In this document: positions 25,921 to 35,704 of the stretch, in pieces | How the letters are laid out: each line of letters begins with the position of its first letter | How positions within the stretch are numbered: position 1 is the first letter of the stretch | NCBI RefSeq assembly: GCF_014489535.1 | Contig: NZ_CP060783.1 | Span: forward strand, 1,488,001-1,552,000 | Length of the DNA: 64,000 bases | Reading direction: 5' to 3' | From: Diaphorobacter aerolatus | GTDB lineage: Bacteria > Pseudomonadota > Gammaproteobacteria > Burkholderiales > Burkholderiaceae_C | Made by a program: the position numbers and the translations under genes | Notes under the pieces: generated by a model | Databases searched by the model: none | What the model was told of the DNA's origin: nothing | The model's input: the letters and a program-made list of their open reading frames with translations, nothing else

Positions 25921-27170
25921 TGCAGTAGCTCCGAAAACGGGATGTAGCGAACCGCGTCGCCCTTTTTTATCATCGTCATCGCAGGATTGTCGACCAGTCC
26001 GTCACCCCAAACGGCGGAGGTGAGCACGCCCGAACTCTGGTTGCGAAACAGCTCAAGCGTGCCCTGCGGTGTCTGGCGCACGCGCAGGAATTCACGGCGT
26101 GCATCGGGCTTGTTGATCTCGAATCCGGCAGTCGCGTTGAGCGCACGCGGCGCCACATCCTGCACACCCTGAAGGCGCAGGATGAAAGGCCGCACCAGCA
26201 TCAGAAACGTCGTGAAACTGGACACCGGATTGCCCGGCAGGCCCATGAAATATGCGCTACCGCGACCATCGCCGCCGCGATGCACCTTGCCGAAAGCGAA
26301 AGGCTTGCCCGGCTTCATCGCAATCTTCCAGAGACCGAGTTCACCGAGTTGCTCGACGGCGGGCCGCACATGGTCTTCTTCGCCCACCGACACACCGGCG
26401 CTCGAAAGAATCAGATCGCTGTTCGCGGCAGCCTCGCTCATGACCCGCAGCGTGGCGTCGCGGTCGTCCGGAACAATGCCGCAATCGTGCACCTCGCAGC
26501 CTAGCCGCACGAGCAAGGCGCGCAGGAAGAACCGGTTGCTGTTGTAGATCGATCCCGGCGGCATGTCCGCAGGTGCGACGTCGCCCGGCATGACCAGTTC
26601 ATCGCCCGTGGAAAACAAGGCCACGCGCGGGCGACGAGCCACCTGCAAGCGACCGAGACCAATGCTCGCGGCCAGGCCCAACGCGGCCGGAGTCAGGCGC
26701 GTGCCCGCCGCAAGAATCGTCGCGCCGCGCGCGATGTCCTCGCCCGCGCGGCGCACCCATTGCGCAGGCCTTGGCACCACGTTGATGCGCACAGCGCCGC
26801 CATCCACCGTTTCGGTGTCTTCCTGCATCACGATGGCGTCAGCGCCCTCGGGCACGGGCGCGCCGGTGAAAATGCGCGCGGCCGTTTGTGCCGCCAGCGC
26901 GGTGCCGACCTGACCCGCCGCAATGCGCTGGCTCACGGGCAGCACGACGCCCGCTTGCTGCACATCGGCACCACGCACGGCATATCCATCCATCGCGGAA
27001 TTGTCGAGCGGCGGCACCTGCAGATCGGACACCGCATCCGCCCAAAGCACGCGGCCATCGGCGTCGAACGTGTCCACCGTGTCGGGTGCGTCCAGCCGCG
27101 TGGCCACGGGCAGCACGGCGGCCAGGGCATCGTCGAGTGACATGAGATTCGGCGGGGTGTGCGGCTTCAA
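25917..27170 (-). CDS. moeA: Molybdopterin molybdenumtransferase
   Basis: 417-residue MoeA, which inserts molybdate into adenylylated molybdopterin. LDNSAMDGYAVRGADV is the MoeA N-terminal signature, FTGAPVPEGADAIVMQED follows, the MPT-binding domain shows STGDELV, PGSIYNSNRF, SAGVSVGEEDHV and MGLPGNPVSSF, and the C-terminal beta domain ends with GDAVRYIPFSELL. It overlaps mobB upstream (27167-27170) and moaD downstream by 4 bases each, so mobB-moeA-moaD is one operon. Confidence 0.96.
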   Translation of the reverse strand: MKPHTPPNLMSLDDALAAVLPVATRLDAPDTVDTFDADGRVLWADAVSDLQVPPLDNSAMDGYAVRGADVQQAGVVLPVSQRIAAGQVGTALAAQTAARIFTGAPVPEGADAIVMQEDTETVDGGAVRINVVPRPAQWVRRAGEDIARGATILAAGTRLTPAALGLAASIGLGRLQVARRPRVALFSTGDELVMPGDVAPADMPPGSIYNSNRFFLRALLVRLGCEVHDCGIVPDDRDATLRVMSEAAANSDLILSSAGVSVGEEDHVRPAVEQLGELGLWKIAMKPGKPFAFGKVHRGGDGRGSAYFMGLPGNPVSSFTTFLMLVRPFILRLQGVQDVAPRALNATAGFEINKPDARREFLRVRQTPQGTLELFRNQSSGVLTSAVWGDGLVDNPAMTMIKKGDAVRYIPFSELLQ

Positions 27171-27757
27171 CGTGAAGACTCCTTGCTGTGTCGTTGTTGT
27201 TGCTGTGTGCTGCGATCCGGATGACCGGCGTAGGCGAAACGTCCGGCATGGGCCTGCATCCAGTCAACGATTGTGGCCGGATCGTTGAGATCGAGCATCG
27301 TCAGCGGGCCGTTCAGGCGCAGACGATCCGCATCGTCGGTGGCAACGGCGACGACCGCCGCGTCTTCCAGGCAACGCAGGGTGCGCGGCTTTTCATGGGC
27401 CTGTGGCTCCCGCCAGATCTCGATCTTGGGCAGATCGCTGGTTTTGAATCCCTCGACGATCGCCCAGTCCACCGATGGATCCAGCTCGGCGAGCATGTCG
27501 TGCACCGACAACTCGGGGCATGCCTGCTCGAATTCGCGCATCAGGGCCAGTCGCTGATCGGACACCACGAGCACCTCGAACGCGCCCGCCTGACGATGCC
27601 GCCAACTGTCCTTGCCCGGCAGATCCACGTCGAACCCGTGATGCGCGTGCTTGACCACCGAGACGCGCTCGCCGCGTTCGCGCAGCAGGCGAATCACCTG
27701 CTCGAGCACGGTGGTTTTGCCAGCGCCTGAATAGCCTGCGAAACCAATGGCCTTCAT
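27167..27757 (-). CDS. mobB: Molybdopterin-guanine dinucleotide biosynthesis adaptor protein
   Basis: 196-residue P-loop GTPase with Walker A GYSGAGKTT at residues 8-16, then VSVVKHAHHGFDVDLPGKDS, WAIVEGFK and a C-terminal D-rich segment. MobB binds GTP and assists MobA in making the guanine dinucleotide form of the cofactor. The C-terminus has a Gln/Ser/Arg-rich tail (STQQQQRHSKESSR). First gene of the mobB-moeA-moaD operon, preceded on its strand by the terminator of thrC. Confidence 0.92.
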   Translation of the reverse strand: MKAIGFAGYSGAGKTTVLEQVIRLLRERGERVSVVKHAHHGFDVDLPGKDSWRHRQAGAFEVLVVSDQRLALMREFEQACPELSVHDMLAELDPSVDWAIVEGFKTSDLPKIEIWREPQAHEKPRTLRCLEDAAVVAVATDDADRLRLNGPLTMLDLNDPATIVDWMQAHAGRFAYAGHPDRSTQQQQRHSKESSR

Positions 27758-27780
27758 ATTCCCACCCGTTCCATCTGACC

Positions 27781-27819
27781 AAAAAACAACCGGCGCATAC
27801 CGCGAGGCATACGCCGGTT
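27781..27819 (-). terminator. Rho-independent terminator of the alaA-hom-thrC transcript
   Basis: A 14-bp stem (27806-27819 with 27788-27801, two G-U wobbles, GCGA-type loop at 27802-27805) is followed on the minus strand by six T (27786-27781). It separates thrC from mobB. Confidence 0.88.
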
Positions 27820-27862
27820 CGATTGTGACTGCAAAAAAATCACTGAGGTATGAAGCGGTGTA

Positions 27863-29293
27863 TCAGCGGCAATGCTGCGCGATGAAATCCTTGACCTTCT
27901 GTACGTCCGCAGCCATCACAACCACCCGCTTGGGCAGCGCCTCGATGCCGTCAAACTTCGCAGGCCGATCGGGTTCACGGCCCAGCGCTTCCTCGATGGT
28001 GGCGGCAAACTTGATCGGCAGTGCGGTTTCGAGAACGATCATCGGCACACCGGGCGCGAGGTTCTCACGCGCAACCTTCACGCCGTCGGCGGTGTGGGTG
28101 TCGATCATGTCGCCGAAGCGCTCGTAGCTGTCCTTGATGGTGGCGACACGGTCCGCGTGCGTGCTCTTGCCGCTCACGAAACCATACTTGCCCGCTGCGT
28201 CCTTGAAGGCCGGATCGGCGCTCAGGTCGAACTGGCCTTGCTTGCCAATGCCTTCGCCAAACAACTGGGCCAGCCGCGCGGCGTCGCGCCCCACCAGATC
28301 GAACACGAAGCGCTCGAAATTGCTGGCCTTTGAAATGTCCATCGACGGGCTCGACGTCTCGTACGTGTGGGCCGCGCCGCGCACCTTGTAGACACCCGTG
28401 CGGAAGAACTCGTCAAGCACGTCGTTCTCGTTGGTGGCCACCACCAGCCGGGAAATCGGCAGACCCATCTGGCGTGCGACATGGCCCGCGCAGATGTTGC
28501 CGAAGTTGCCGCTAGGCACGGTGAAGCTCACCTTCTCGGCATTGCTCTTCGTCGCCTGCAGATAGCCCGCAAAGTAGTACACGACCTGCGCGAGCAGCCG
28601 TGCCCAGTTGATCGAATTGACGGTGCCGATCTTGTAACGCGCCTTGAACGCGTGATCGTTCGAGACGGCCTTGACGATGTCCTGGCAATCATCGAACACG
28701 CCCTCGATGGCAATGTTGTGAATGTTCTCGTCCTGCAGGCTGAACATCTGCGCCTGCTGAAACGGGCTCATGCGGCCCTCAGGGCTCGTCATGAAGACGC
28801 GCACGCCGTGCTTGCCGCGCATCGCGTATTCGGCCGCGCTGCCGGTGTCGCCGCTGGTTGCGCCGAGGATGTTGAGTTCTTCGCCACGGCGCGCGAGTTC
28901 GTACTCGAACAGATTGCCCAGCAACTGCATCGCCATGTCCTTGAATGCGAGCGTCGGACCGTTGGACAGCGCCTCGATCAACAGACCGTCTTCACCGAGC
29001 TTGCGTACCGGCACGATGGCGTCGGTGCCGAAGATGTCCCGGGTATAGGTCTTCGCGCACAGCGCCTTCAGGTCTGCGGCAGGAATATCGTCGATGTAGA
29101 GCGAGAGGATTTCGTAGGCCAGCGCGGCGTAACCCTGCCTGGCGTAGACCTCGCGCAGTTGCGTGAGCCTCGCATCATCGACTTGCGGATAGCTCTCGGG
29201 CAGATACAGGCCGCCATCGGGAGCGAGGCCCGCGAGCAGGATGTCGCAAAAACGCTTGCGATCAGCGTGACCACGGGTCGAGAGATACAACAT
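27863..29293 (-). CDS. thrC: Threonine synthase
   Basis: 476-residue PLP enzyme converting O-phosphohomoserine to threonine. MLYLSTRGHADRKRFCDILL at the N-terminus and the PLP lysine (Lys118) in PTLAFKDMAMQLLG mark the long ThrC class of proteobacteria. GATSGDTGSAAEYAMRGK is the phosphate and cofactor loop, and VPSGNFGNICAG follows. It lies 12 bp after hom on the same strand. This operon starts with alaA and ends at the terminator 27781-27819. Confidence 0.96.
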   Translation of the reverse strand: MLYLSTRGHADRKRFCDILLAGLAPDGGLYLPESYPQVDDARLTQLREVYARQGYAALAYEILSLYIDDIPAADLKALCAKTYTRDIFGTDAIVPVRKLGEDGLLIEALSNGPTLAFKDMAMQLLGNLFEYELARRGEELNILGATSGDTGSAAEYAMRGKHGVRVFMTSPEGRMSPFQQAQMFSLQDENIHNIAIEGVFDDCQDIVKAVSNDHAFKARYKIGTVNSINWARLLAQVVYYFAGYLQATKSNAEKVSFTVPSGNFGNICAGHVARQMGLPISRLVVATNENDVLDEFFRTGVYKVRGAAHTYETSSPSMDISKASNFERFVFDLVGRDAARLAQLFGEGIGKQGQFDLSADPAFKDAAGKYGFVSGKSTHADRVATIKDSYERFGDMIDTHTADGVKVARENLAPGVPMIVLETALPIKFAATIEEALGREPDRPAKFDGIEALPKRVVVMAADVQKVKDFIAQHCR

Positions 29294-29305
29294 GACAGCA
29301 GTGCC

Positions 29306-30640
29306 TCAGTTCAGTTCTTCCTTGCGGATGCGGTTGATCGGGGCCAGCACGGTCGGCAGGCCCTGAATCTCGGCGAGCGCGCGGTCCATGTCGCCTTCAC
29401 GCGTGTCATGCGTGAGGATGATGAGGTCGGTCTGCGTGGAGCCTTCGCCGCCCACTTCGTCGGCCTCGCGCTGCAGCACGGCGTCGATGCTGATGCCTGC
29501 GTTCGCGAGGATACCGGTGATCTTGGCGAGCACACCGGCCTCATCGGAGACGCGAATGCGCAGGTAGTAGCTGGTGACGACGTCGGCCATCGGCAGCACC
29601 GGCAGCTCGCCACCGGCAGCCACGAGCGAGCTCGACTGGAAGGCCAGAGGCGGCACGCGGTGCGCCGGATCGGCTTCGTGCAGACGCGCGATGTCGACCA
29701 GATCGGAGATCACGGCAGAGGCCGTCGGCTCCGAGCCCGCGCCCTTGCCGTAGTACAGCGTGGTGCCGACCGCATCGCCATTCACGACGACGGCGTTCAT
29801 CGCGCCCTCCACATTGGCGATCAGGCGCTTGGCCGGCACGAGCGACGGATGCACGCGCAGCTCGATGCCCTTGTCGGTGCGCTTGGTGATGCCCAGCAGC
29901 TTGATGCGGTAGCCCAGTTGCTCGGCATATTTGATGTCGGCAGCCGCCAGCTTGGTGATGCCTTCCACGTATGCCTTGTCGAACTGCACGGGAATGCCGA
30001 ACGCAATCGCGCTCATCAGCGTGGCCTTGTGCGCGGCGTCCACGCCTTCGATGTCGAAGGTCGGGTCGGCTTCGGCGTAGCCCAGGCGCTGGGCCTCCTT
30101 GAGTACCACGTCGAAATCGAGCCCCTTGTCACGCATCTCGGACAGGATGAAATTGGTCGTGCCGTTGATGATGCCCGCCACCCACTGGATCTGGTTGGCG
30201 GTCAGGCCTTCGCGCAATGCCTTGATGATCGGAATGCCACCGGCCACGGCCGCTTCGTAGGCCACGATCACGCCCTTCTCGGCAGCGGCCTTGAAGATCT
30301 CCGTGCCGTGCACCGCGAGTAGCGCCTTGTTGGCAGTGACCACGTGCTTGCCTGCGGCGATGGCTTCGAGCACCAGCGCCTTGGCGATGCCGTAGCCCCC
30401 GATCAACTCGACCACGACGTCGATGTCGGGATTGGCGAGCACTTCGCGTGCATCGCCGACCACCTTGACCTCATTGCCCACGAGGGACTTGGCGCGCGCC
30501 GTATCCAGATCGGCGACCATGGCAATCTCAATGCCACGACCCGCGCGGCGGCGGATCTCATCCTGATTGCGTGCCAGCACATTGAAAGTGCCGCTGCCCA
30601 CGGTGCCAATGCCCAGAAGGCCTACCTGGATCGGTTTCAT
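29306..30640 (-). CDS. hom: Homoserine dehydrogenase
   Basis: 444-residue NAD(P)-dependent homoserine dehydrogenase, reducing aspartate semialdehyde to homoserine. The Rossmann motif is GLLGIGTVGSGTF, followed by VVELIGGYG, VTANKALLAVHG, the catalytic-domain segment GIINGTTNFIL and YAEADPTFDIEGVDAAHK. A C-terminal ACT domain (YYLRIRVSDEAGVLAKITGI, about residues 350-440) predicts feedback inhibition by threonine. Its substrate comes from Asd, encoded at 52471 in this window. It sits between alaA (86 bp upstream) and thrC (12 bp downstream). Confidence 0.96.
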   Translation of the reverse strand: MKPIQVGLLGIGTVGSGTFNVLARNQDEIRRRAGRGIEIAMVADLDTARAKSLVGNEVKVVGDAREVLANPDIDVVVELIGGYGIAKALVLEAIAAGKHVVTANKALLAVHGTEIFKAAAEKGVIVAYEAAVAGGIPIIKALREGLTANQIQWVAGIINGTTNFILSEMRDKGLDFDVVLKEAQRLGYAEADPTFDIEGVDAAHKATLMSAIAFGIPVQFDKAYVEGITKLAAADIKYAEQLGYRIKLLGITKRTDKGIELRVHPSLVPAKRLIANVEGAMNAVVVNGDAVGTTLYYGKGAGSEPTASAVISDLVDIARLHEADPAHRVPPLAFQSSSLVAAGGELPVLPMADVVTSYYLRIRVSDEAGVLAKITGILANAGISIDAVLQREADEVGGEGSTQTDLIILTHDTREGDMDRALAEIQGLPTVLAPINRIRKEELN

Positions 30641-30726
30641 ATACGAGAGTTTTCAGTCGGTCAAAAAACGGCGCGCTTCGCCCCGTGGGGCACGCGCAGG
30701 AGAAAAAGAACGGGAGGCAATGCGGA

Positions 30727-32040
30727 TCAGGCCGCATGCTCCCTGGAAGCCTTCGGCTTCTTGGCATCGGTTGCGGTCTCGCCGGTGTTCGCGGCGCTCA
30801 CGTTGCGCGGCTTGTCCGTGCCGTGGCGCTGACGGTATTTTTGCAAAAACTTGGCAAGACGCGCGATGGCCTCGCGCAGGTCGGCCTCGTGCGGCAGGAA
30901 CACGATGCGGAAGTGATCGGGCCTGGGCCAGTTGAAACCCGTGCCCTGCACCAGCATGACCTTGGTTTCCTGCAATACCTCGAGAAAGAATTCCTGATCG
31001 TCCTCGATCGGATAGACCTCGGGGTCAAGGCGCGGAAACATGTAGAGCGCGCCCTGCGGCTTCACGCACGAGACGCCGGGAATCGCGTTGATCAGCTCCC
31101 ACGCCATGTCGCGTTGCTTGCGCAGGCGACCGCCTTCGCAGATCAGGTCGTTGATGCTCTGGTAGCCGCCGAGCGCGGTTTGCACGGCCCATTGGCCGGG
31201 CACGTTCGCGCACAGGCGCATGTTGGAGAGCATGTTCAGGCCCTCGATGTAGTCCTTGGCGGCCTTCTTGTCGCCCGAGACCACCATCCAGCCGGCGCGG
31301 TAGCCGCAACTGCGATAGGCCTTGGAGAGCGAGTTGAAGGTCAGCGTGAGAACGTCCTGTGACAGGCTGGCAAGCGGCGTGTGCGTGGCATCGTCGTACA
31401 GCACCTTGTCATAGACCTCGTCGGCAAAGATCACGAGGCCGTGCTCGCGTGCCAGCGCCACGATCTCTTCGAGCAGTTCCCGGCTGTAGAGCGCGCCGGT
31501 GGGGTTGTTGGGGTTGATGACCACAATGCCCTTGGTGTGGGGCGTGATCTTCTTGCGGATGTCCGCCATGTTGGGCATCCAGCCGCGCTCCTCATCGCAC
31601 ATGTAGTGCACGGGCGTGCCGCCGGACAGGCTGGTGGCCGCAGTCCACAGCGGATAGTCGGGCGCCGGCAGCAGCAGTTCGTCGCCGTTGTCGAGCAGCG
31701 CGTTGGTGGCCAGGCTGATCAACTCGGACGCGCCATTGCCCAGATAGATGTCATCGAGCGTCACACCGGCAATGCCCTGCTTCTGGGTTTCGTGCATGAC
31801 CGCCTTGCGCGCGGCAAAAATGCCCTTGCTGTCGGAATAGCCAGCCGAAGTCGGCAAATTGCGGATCATGTCCTGCTGGATTTCCTCGGGCGCATCGAAA
31901 CCGAACACCGCCAGATTGCCGATGTTGAGTTTGATGATCTTCTGGCCGTCTTCCTCCATTTTCTTCGCCGCGTCCATGATCGGCCCGCGGATGTCATAGC
32001 AGACGTTGGCTAACTTGGCAGATTTGAGGACGGGTTTCAT
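30727..32040 (-). CDS. alaA: Alanine-synthesising class I aminotransferase (AlaA/YfbQ type)
   Basis: 437-residue fold-type I PLP aminotransferase, probably glutamate-pyruvate transaminase. YDIRGPIMDAAKKMEEDG, LNIGNLAVFGFDAPEE, GNGASELISLATNALLD, VVINPNNPTGALYS, FADEVYDKVLYD and the PLP lysine in FNSLSKAYRSCGYRAGW are typical of AlaA. The start at 32040 (MKPVLKSAKLAN) is preferred over an in-frame ATG 27 bases upstream. The C-terminus carries an extra Lys/Ala tail of ~35 residues. First gene of the alaA-hom-thrC operon, divergent from the Mth938-like gene across a ~155-bp promoter region. Confidence 0.9.
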   Translation of the reverse strand: MKPVLKSAKLANVCYDIRGPIMDAAKKMEEDGQKIIKLNIGNLAVFGFDAPEEIQQDMIRNLPTSAGYSDSKGIFAARKAVMHETQKQGIAGVTLDDIYLGNGASELISLATNALLDNGDELLLPAPDYPLWTAATSLSGGTPVHYMCDEERGWMPNMADIRKKITPHTKGIVVINPNNPTGALYSRELLEEIVALAREHGLVIFADEVYDKVLYDDATHTPLASLSQDVLTLTFNSLSKAYRSCGYRAGWMVVSGDKKAAKDYIEGLNMLSNMRLCANVPGQWAVQTALGGYQSINDLICEGGRLRKQRDMAWELINAIPGVSCVKPQGALYMFPRLDPEVYPIEDDQEFFLEVLQETKVMLVQGTGFNWPRPDHFRIVFLPHEADLREAIARLAKFLQKYRQRHGTDKPRNVSAANTGETATDAKKPKASREHAA

Positions 32041-32195
32041 GGCTTGAAATAAAGGCTGTAAATGCATCAGGACGGGGAAACATCCTGACGAAACCTATAA
32101 TTTAAGCACAGTTCCCCCTGTACCACGCCGCATATCCCGTTTGTGTCGCCCATCCATGGCGCATCCGTCGCGGCAACCTGATCGTGAGTGTCCCC

Positions 32196-32573
32196 ATGAA
32201 ACTGCATGCCGACCGCTTTGACGTCCAGACCATCAGCGGCTACGGCCCGGGCTGGATTGCCATCGACAAGGAAGAATTCACCCACAGCCTGATCGTGGGT
32301 TCACGCGGCGAGCGCATCGAGTGGAATTGCGCGAGCTTCGAAGACCTCACGGCCGCGCATTTCGCGCAGCTTGCCAACCTCGACGCCGAAGTGGTGATTT
32401 TTGGCAGCGGCAAAAAAAATCGCTTTCCACCCGCAGCATGGCTCGCGCCACTGATGGAAAAACGGATCGGACTCGAATCGATGAGCACCCAGGCCGCGTG
32501 CCGCACCTACAACATTCTCGCGGGCGAAGGCCGCAACGTCGTGGCCGCGTTGCTGCTGGAAAAAGATGAATAG
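32196..32573 (+). CDS. Mth938-like domain protein (DUF498)
   Basis: 125-residue single-domain protein: IDKEEFTHSLIVGSRGERIEW, VVIFGSGKKNRFP and ESMSTQAACRTYNILAGEGRNVVAALLL. This is the Mth938 fold, also found in complex I assembly factor NDUFAF3 of mitochondria. The bacterial function is not established. ATG 32196 is chosen; a GTG at 32184 is possible. It lies 150 bp before bcp and may share its transcript. Confidence 0.88.
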   Translation: MKLHADRFDVQTISGYGPGWIAIDKEEFTHSLIVGSRGERIEWNCASFEDLTAAHFAQLANLDAEVVIFGSGKKNRFPPAAWLAPLMEKRIGLESMSTQAACRTYNILAGEGRNVVAALLLEKDE

Positions 32574-32723
32574 GGAACGGGTATCGCCGGGAAATGGCGA
32601 TAGCTGGCAAAAATGAGGGAATCAGGGTAAAATCATGGGTTGTCGTCGGGGGACTTTCCCACAAAAGCAATAAACACCAAATGCTCCCGACTTTTCAACG
32701 ACTACATTGAGAGATTGAGTGCC

Positions 32724-33212
32724 ATGGCGATCGTTGTCAACAAACCCCTTCCTGAATTTGAAGCCAACGCGACTGGCGGAGTCAAGGTATCCAACGCCTC
32801 GCATCTGGGTCAAATTCTGGTTCTGTATTTTTATCCCAAGGACAATACGCCCGGTTGTACCACGGAAGCAATGCAATTCCGCGATAAGTACAAAGAATTT
32901 GTGAAGGCCGGTGCCGCAGTGTTCGGCGTGTCGCGCGACAACATGAAGTCTCACGACGACTTCAAGGAAAAGCTGGAACTGCCGTTCGAGCTGATCGCAG
33001 ATACCGAAGAGAAGATGTGCCACATGTTTGGCGTGGTCAAGAACAAGATCATGTACGGCAAGAAGGTCAAGGGCATCGAGCGCTCGACCTTCCTCGTCGG
33101 CCCCGACGGCCTGCTGATGCAGGAGTGGCGCGGCCTGAAGGTTCCCGGCCATGTGGACGATGTGCTCAAGGCCGTCAAGACCATCAAGGTGCAGGACAAG
33201 AAAGCGGCCTGA
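32724..33212 (+). CDS. bcp: Thiol peroxidase, Bcp/PrxQ type
   Basis: 162-residue cytoplasmic peroxiredoxin reducing H2O2 and organic peroxides. The peroxidatic Cys45 lies in KDNTPGCTTEAMQFRD. The second Cys usually five residues on is replaced (Met50); the only other Cys seen is near residue 99 in EKMCHMFG, so resolution may use another thiol. VFGVSRDN and STFLVGPDGLL follow. Start is ATG 32724 (MAIVVNKPLPEFEA), with GAGAG upstream. A terminator follows at 33301. Confidence 0.93.
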   Translation: MAIVVNKPLPEFEANATGGVKVSNASHLGQILVLYFYPKDNTPGCTTEAMQFRDKYKEFVKAGAAVFGVSRDNMKSHDDFKEKLELPFELIADTEEKMCHMFGVVKNKIMYGKKVKGIERSTFLVGPDGLLMQEWRGLKVPGHVDDVLKAVKTIKVQDKKAA

Positions 33213-33300
33213 AAACCCGCCTCTGTGTCAAAGCATCACAGCGAGTGTGCATAATGGATCAATGCCTTTGATTTTCAGCAACGCGCACTCCAGATTCGAA

Positions 33301-33328
33301 AGCCGCCCGGGTTTCCAGGCGGCTTTTT
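33301..33328 (+). terminator. Rho-independent terminator after bcp
   Basis: AGCCGCC (33301-33307) pairs with GGCGGCT (33318-33324) and is followed by a T run (33324-33328). Confidence 0.85.
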
Positions 33329-33400
33329 GCTTTTGAAGTTTCCTGAGTTCCCTCTGAGTTCCCTTACTGAATTCCTCTAGCTAGCGAGGCTTTTTGCACC

Positions 33401-35177
33401 ATGCCCCTGCCACCCGCACCGACCAAGCGCGCCGCGCTGCTCTCCCCGGAAGCCTTCCGCCAAGGCGCCTCGAGCGCGCATGATTCAGATTCCACCGCAG
33501 ACTCCGTTGTTGCCGAGCGTTCCGACGCACCGGAAGTGACCCGATCCAACGCAGCTTTGGCGACAGCATCCGGCAAACGCCAGAAAACCGCCCGCGCCGC
33601 CACCACGACGAAGTCCCCTGCTGGTGCCACTGCCAGGACGCAGACGCCCCCACCACGGCAAGGACCGCGCCTGCACGCGAGACCACAGTGAGCGCTCCGG
33701 TTGCCGCCCGCGCACGGGAAGTGCCTGCCTCAGTGGCCAGAGTCGGCACCGCGAACAAGGGCAAGACACGCCAGGCGCGCAGCAATGGCCCCAAGAAGCT
33801 GTTCGTGCTCGACACGAATGTGCTGCTGCACGATCCGACCAGCCTGTTCCGCTTCGAGGAACACGACATCTTCCTGCCGATGATCGTGCTCGAAGAGCTC
33901 GATGGCCACAAAAAGGGCATGACGGAGGTGGCGCGCAACGGCCGCCAGGTCAGCCGCACACTCGATGCGTTGGCCGCGGCTGATGGCGAGGACATCGCGC
34001 TCGGTCTGCAACTGAACGCCACAGGCCAGAAGGCGGCCAACGGCAAGCTGTATTTCCAGACCTCGCCGCTCGATTACACGCTGCCCTCGAGCCTGCCGCA
34101 GGGCAAGGCGGACAACCAGATTCTGGGTGTGGTCGCGGCGCTGCGTCAGCAGTTCGCTCCGCGCGACGTGGTGCTGGTGTCCAAGGACATCAACATGCGC
34201 GTGAAGGCGCGTGCGCTGGGCCTGGATGCCGAGGACTACCAGAACGACAAGACCCTGGAGGACGGCGATCTGCTGTACTCCGGCGTGTTGGCGCTGCCAA
34301 CCGACTTCTGGGCCAAGGCCGGCAAGAACGTCGAAAGCTGGCAAAGCGGTGCACACAACTTCTACCGCGTGACGAGCCCGCTGGTCTCGCAGATGATGAT
34401 CAACCAGTTCGTGTTCTTCGAGGCGCCGGGCGAGCCGAGCCTCTACGCGCGGGTTACGGAAATCCGGGAGAAGACCGCGGTTTTGCAGACGCTCAAGGAC
34501 TACGGCTCACAGAAGAACGCCGTCTGGGGCGTGAACACGCGCAATCGCGAGCAGAACTTCGCGATGAACCTGCTCATGGATCCGGAAGTCGACTTTGTCA
34601 CGCTCACCGGCACCGCCGGTACCGGCAAGACGCTGATGGCGCTGGCCGCCGGTCTCACGCAGGTGCTTGACGAGCGCCGCTATACCGAAATCATCATGAC
34701 GCGCGCCACAGTGAGCGTTGGTGAAGACATCGGTTTCCTGCCCGGCACCGAGGAGGAAAAGATGGGTCCGTGGATGGGCGCGCTTGATGACAACCTCGAG
34801 TTTCTTGCCAAGGGCGATGGCGGCAATCCCGGCGAATGGGGTCGCGCCGCCACCAATGAGCTGATCCGCAGCCGCATCAAGATCAAGAGCATGAACTTCA
34901 TGCGCGGTCGCACCTTCCTCAACAAGTACGTGATCATCGATGAGGCCCAGAACCTGACGCCCAAGCAGATGAAGACGCTGATCACCCGCGCCGGGCCGGG
35001 CACCAAGATCATCTGCATGGGCAATCTTGCGCAGATCGACACGCCCTACCTCACCGAAGGCTCATCGGGCCTGACCTATGCGGTCGACAGGTTCAAGGGC
35101 TGGCCCATAGCGGTCACATCACGCTGGCTCGCGGTGAGCGCTCGCGCCTGGCCGATTTCGCGAGCGAGGTGCTGTAA
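33401..35177 (+). CDS. phoH: PhoH family protein with N-terminal PIN domain, two frame breaks
   Basis: ~592 residues after repair. A basic, Ala/Thr-rich N-terminal extension (MPLPPAPTKRAALLSPEAF) leads into a PIN-type RNase domain (KKLFVLDTNVLLHDP, FLPMIVLEELDGHKKG, then VVLVSKDINMRVKA) and a PhoH P-loop domain with Walker A TGTAGTGKTL, SVGEDIGFLPGTEEEKMGP and VIIDEAQNLTPKQMKTLITR. The frame slips in the extension (likely the CCCCC run 33647-33651). It slips again near the end, where adding one C at 35104-35106 gives WPHSGHITLARGERSRLADFASEVL, the expected C-terminus. PIN-PhoH proteins are RNA helicase/RNases. It lies just before the coiled-coil protein at 35181. Confidence 0.88.
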
Positions 35178-35180
35178 GAC

Positions 35181-35594
35181 ATGGCGATTCCGTGGCTTAC
35201 CGCGCTCAAGCTCGTTCCATGGGGCGACGTGATCGACGCCGCACCGCAGGTCATCAAGGCGGCCAAGGGACTGGTCAAGAAGAAGGATGCGCAACAGGCC
35301 GAGGCCGCCGCCGAAGCGGCCTCGACCGCGGGGCGACTGCCTGCGTCCTCTTCTTCTTCCGAACTCGCCCTGCAGCAAGTGAAGGCGCTCGAGACGCGCG
35401 TGCATCTGATGGAGCAATCGCAGCGCCAATCGCTTGAGATCATCGAGAAACTGGCCGAGCAGAATGCCCAGCTGGTGACGACCGTGGACGCGCTTCGCGT
35501 AGGCGCCCAACGGCTTGTCTGGGCATGTTCGGCGCTCGGCGCGGCCCTTGTGGGCGTGGTCATCTATCTGGTCGTCAACGCCTCACGTACCTGA
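35181..35594 (+). CDS. Coiled-coil, tail-anchored membrane protein, function unknown
   Basis: 137 residues: a hydrophobic start (MAIPWLTALKLVPWGDVIDA), a Lys/Ala-rich stretch, a Ser run (~residues 56-60), a predicted coiled coil (LALQQVKALETRVHLMEQSQ onward) and a C-terminal membrane helix (ACSALGAALVGVVIYLVV). It follows phoH after 3 bp, so it is co-transcribed, and a strong terminator comes after it. No family is recognised. Confidence 0.8.
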   Translation: MAIPWLTALKLVPWGDVIDAAPQVIKAAKGLVKKKDAQQAEAAAEAASTAGRLPASSSSSELALQQVKALETRVHLMEQSQRQSLEIIEKLAEQNAQLVTTVDALRVGAQRLVWACSALGAALVGVVIYLVVNASRT

Positions 35595-35611
35595 GCCGCA
35601 GAGCCCACCGA

Positions 35612-35645
35612 GGCTGCAGCGCCCAAGTGGGCGCCGCAGCCTTTT
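35612..35645 (+). terminator. Strong rho-independent terminator of the phoH operon
   Basis: GGCTGC-A-GCGCCC (35612-35624) pairs with GGGCGC-C-GCAGCC (35629-35641), with an AAGT loop and a T run from 35642. Confidence 0.9.
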
Positions 35646-35704
35646 TCTTTGGCGCTGACGCGCGAACACGGGCTGGTTTCATTACGAAATACAATCAAAC
35701 ACCA

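Noticed and set aside
28367..30322. 651-codon plus-strand open frame opposite thrC and hom
   Set aside because: Spans two well-supported genes on the other strand and has shadow-like composition.
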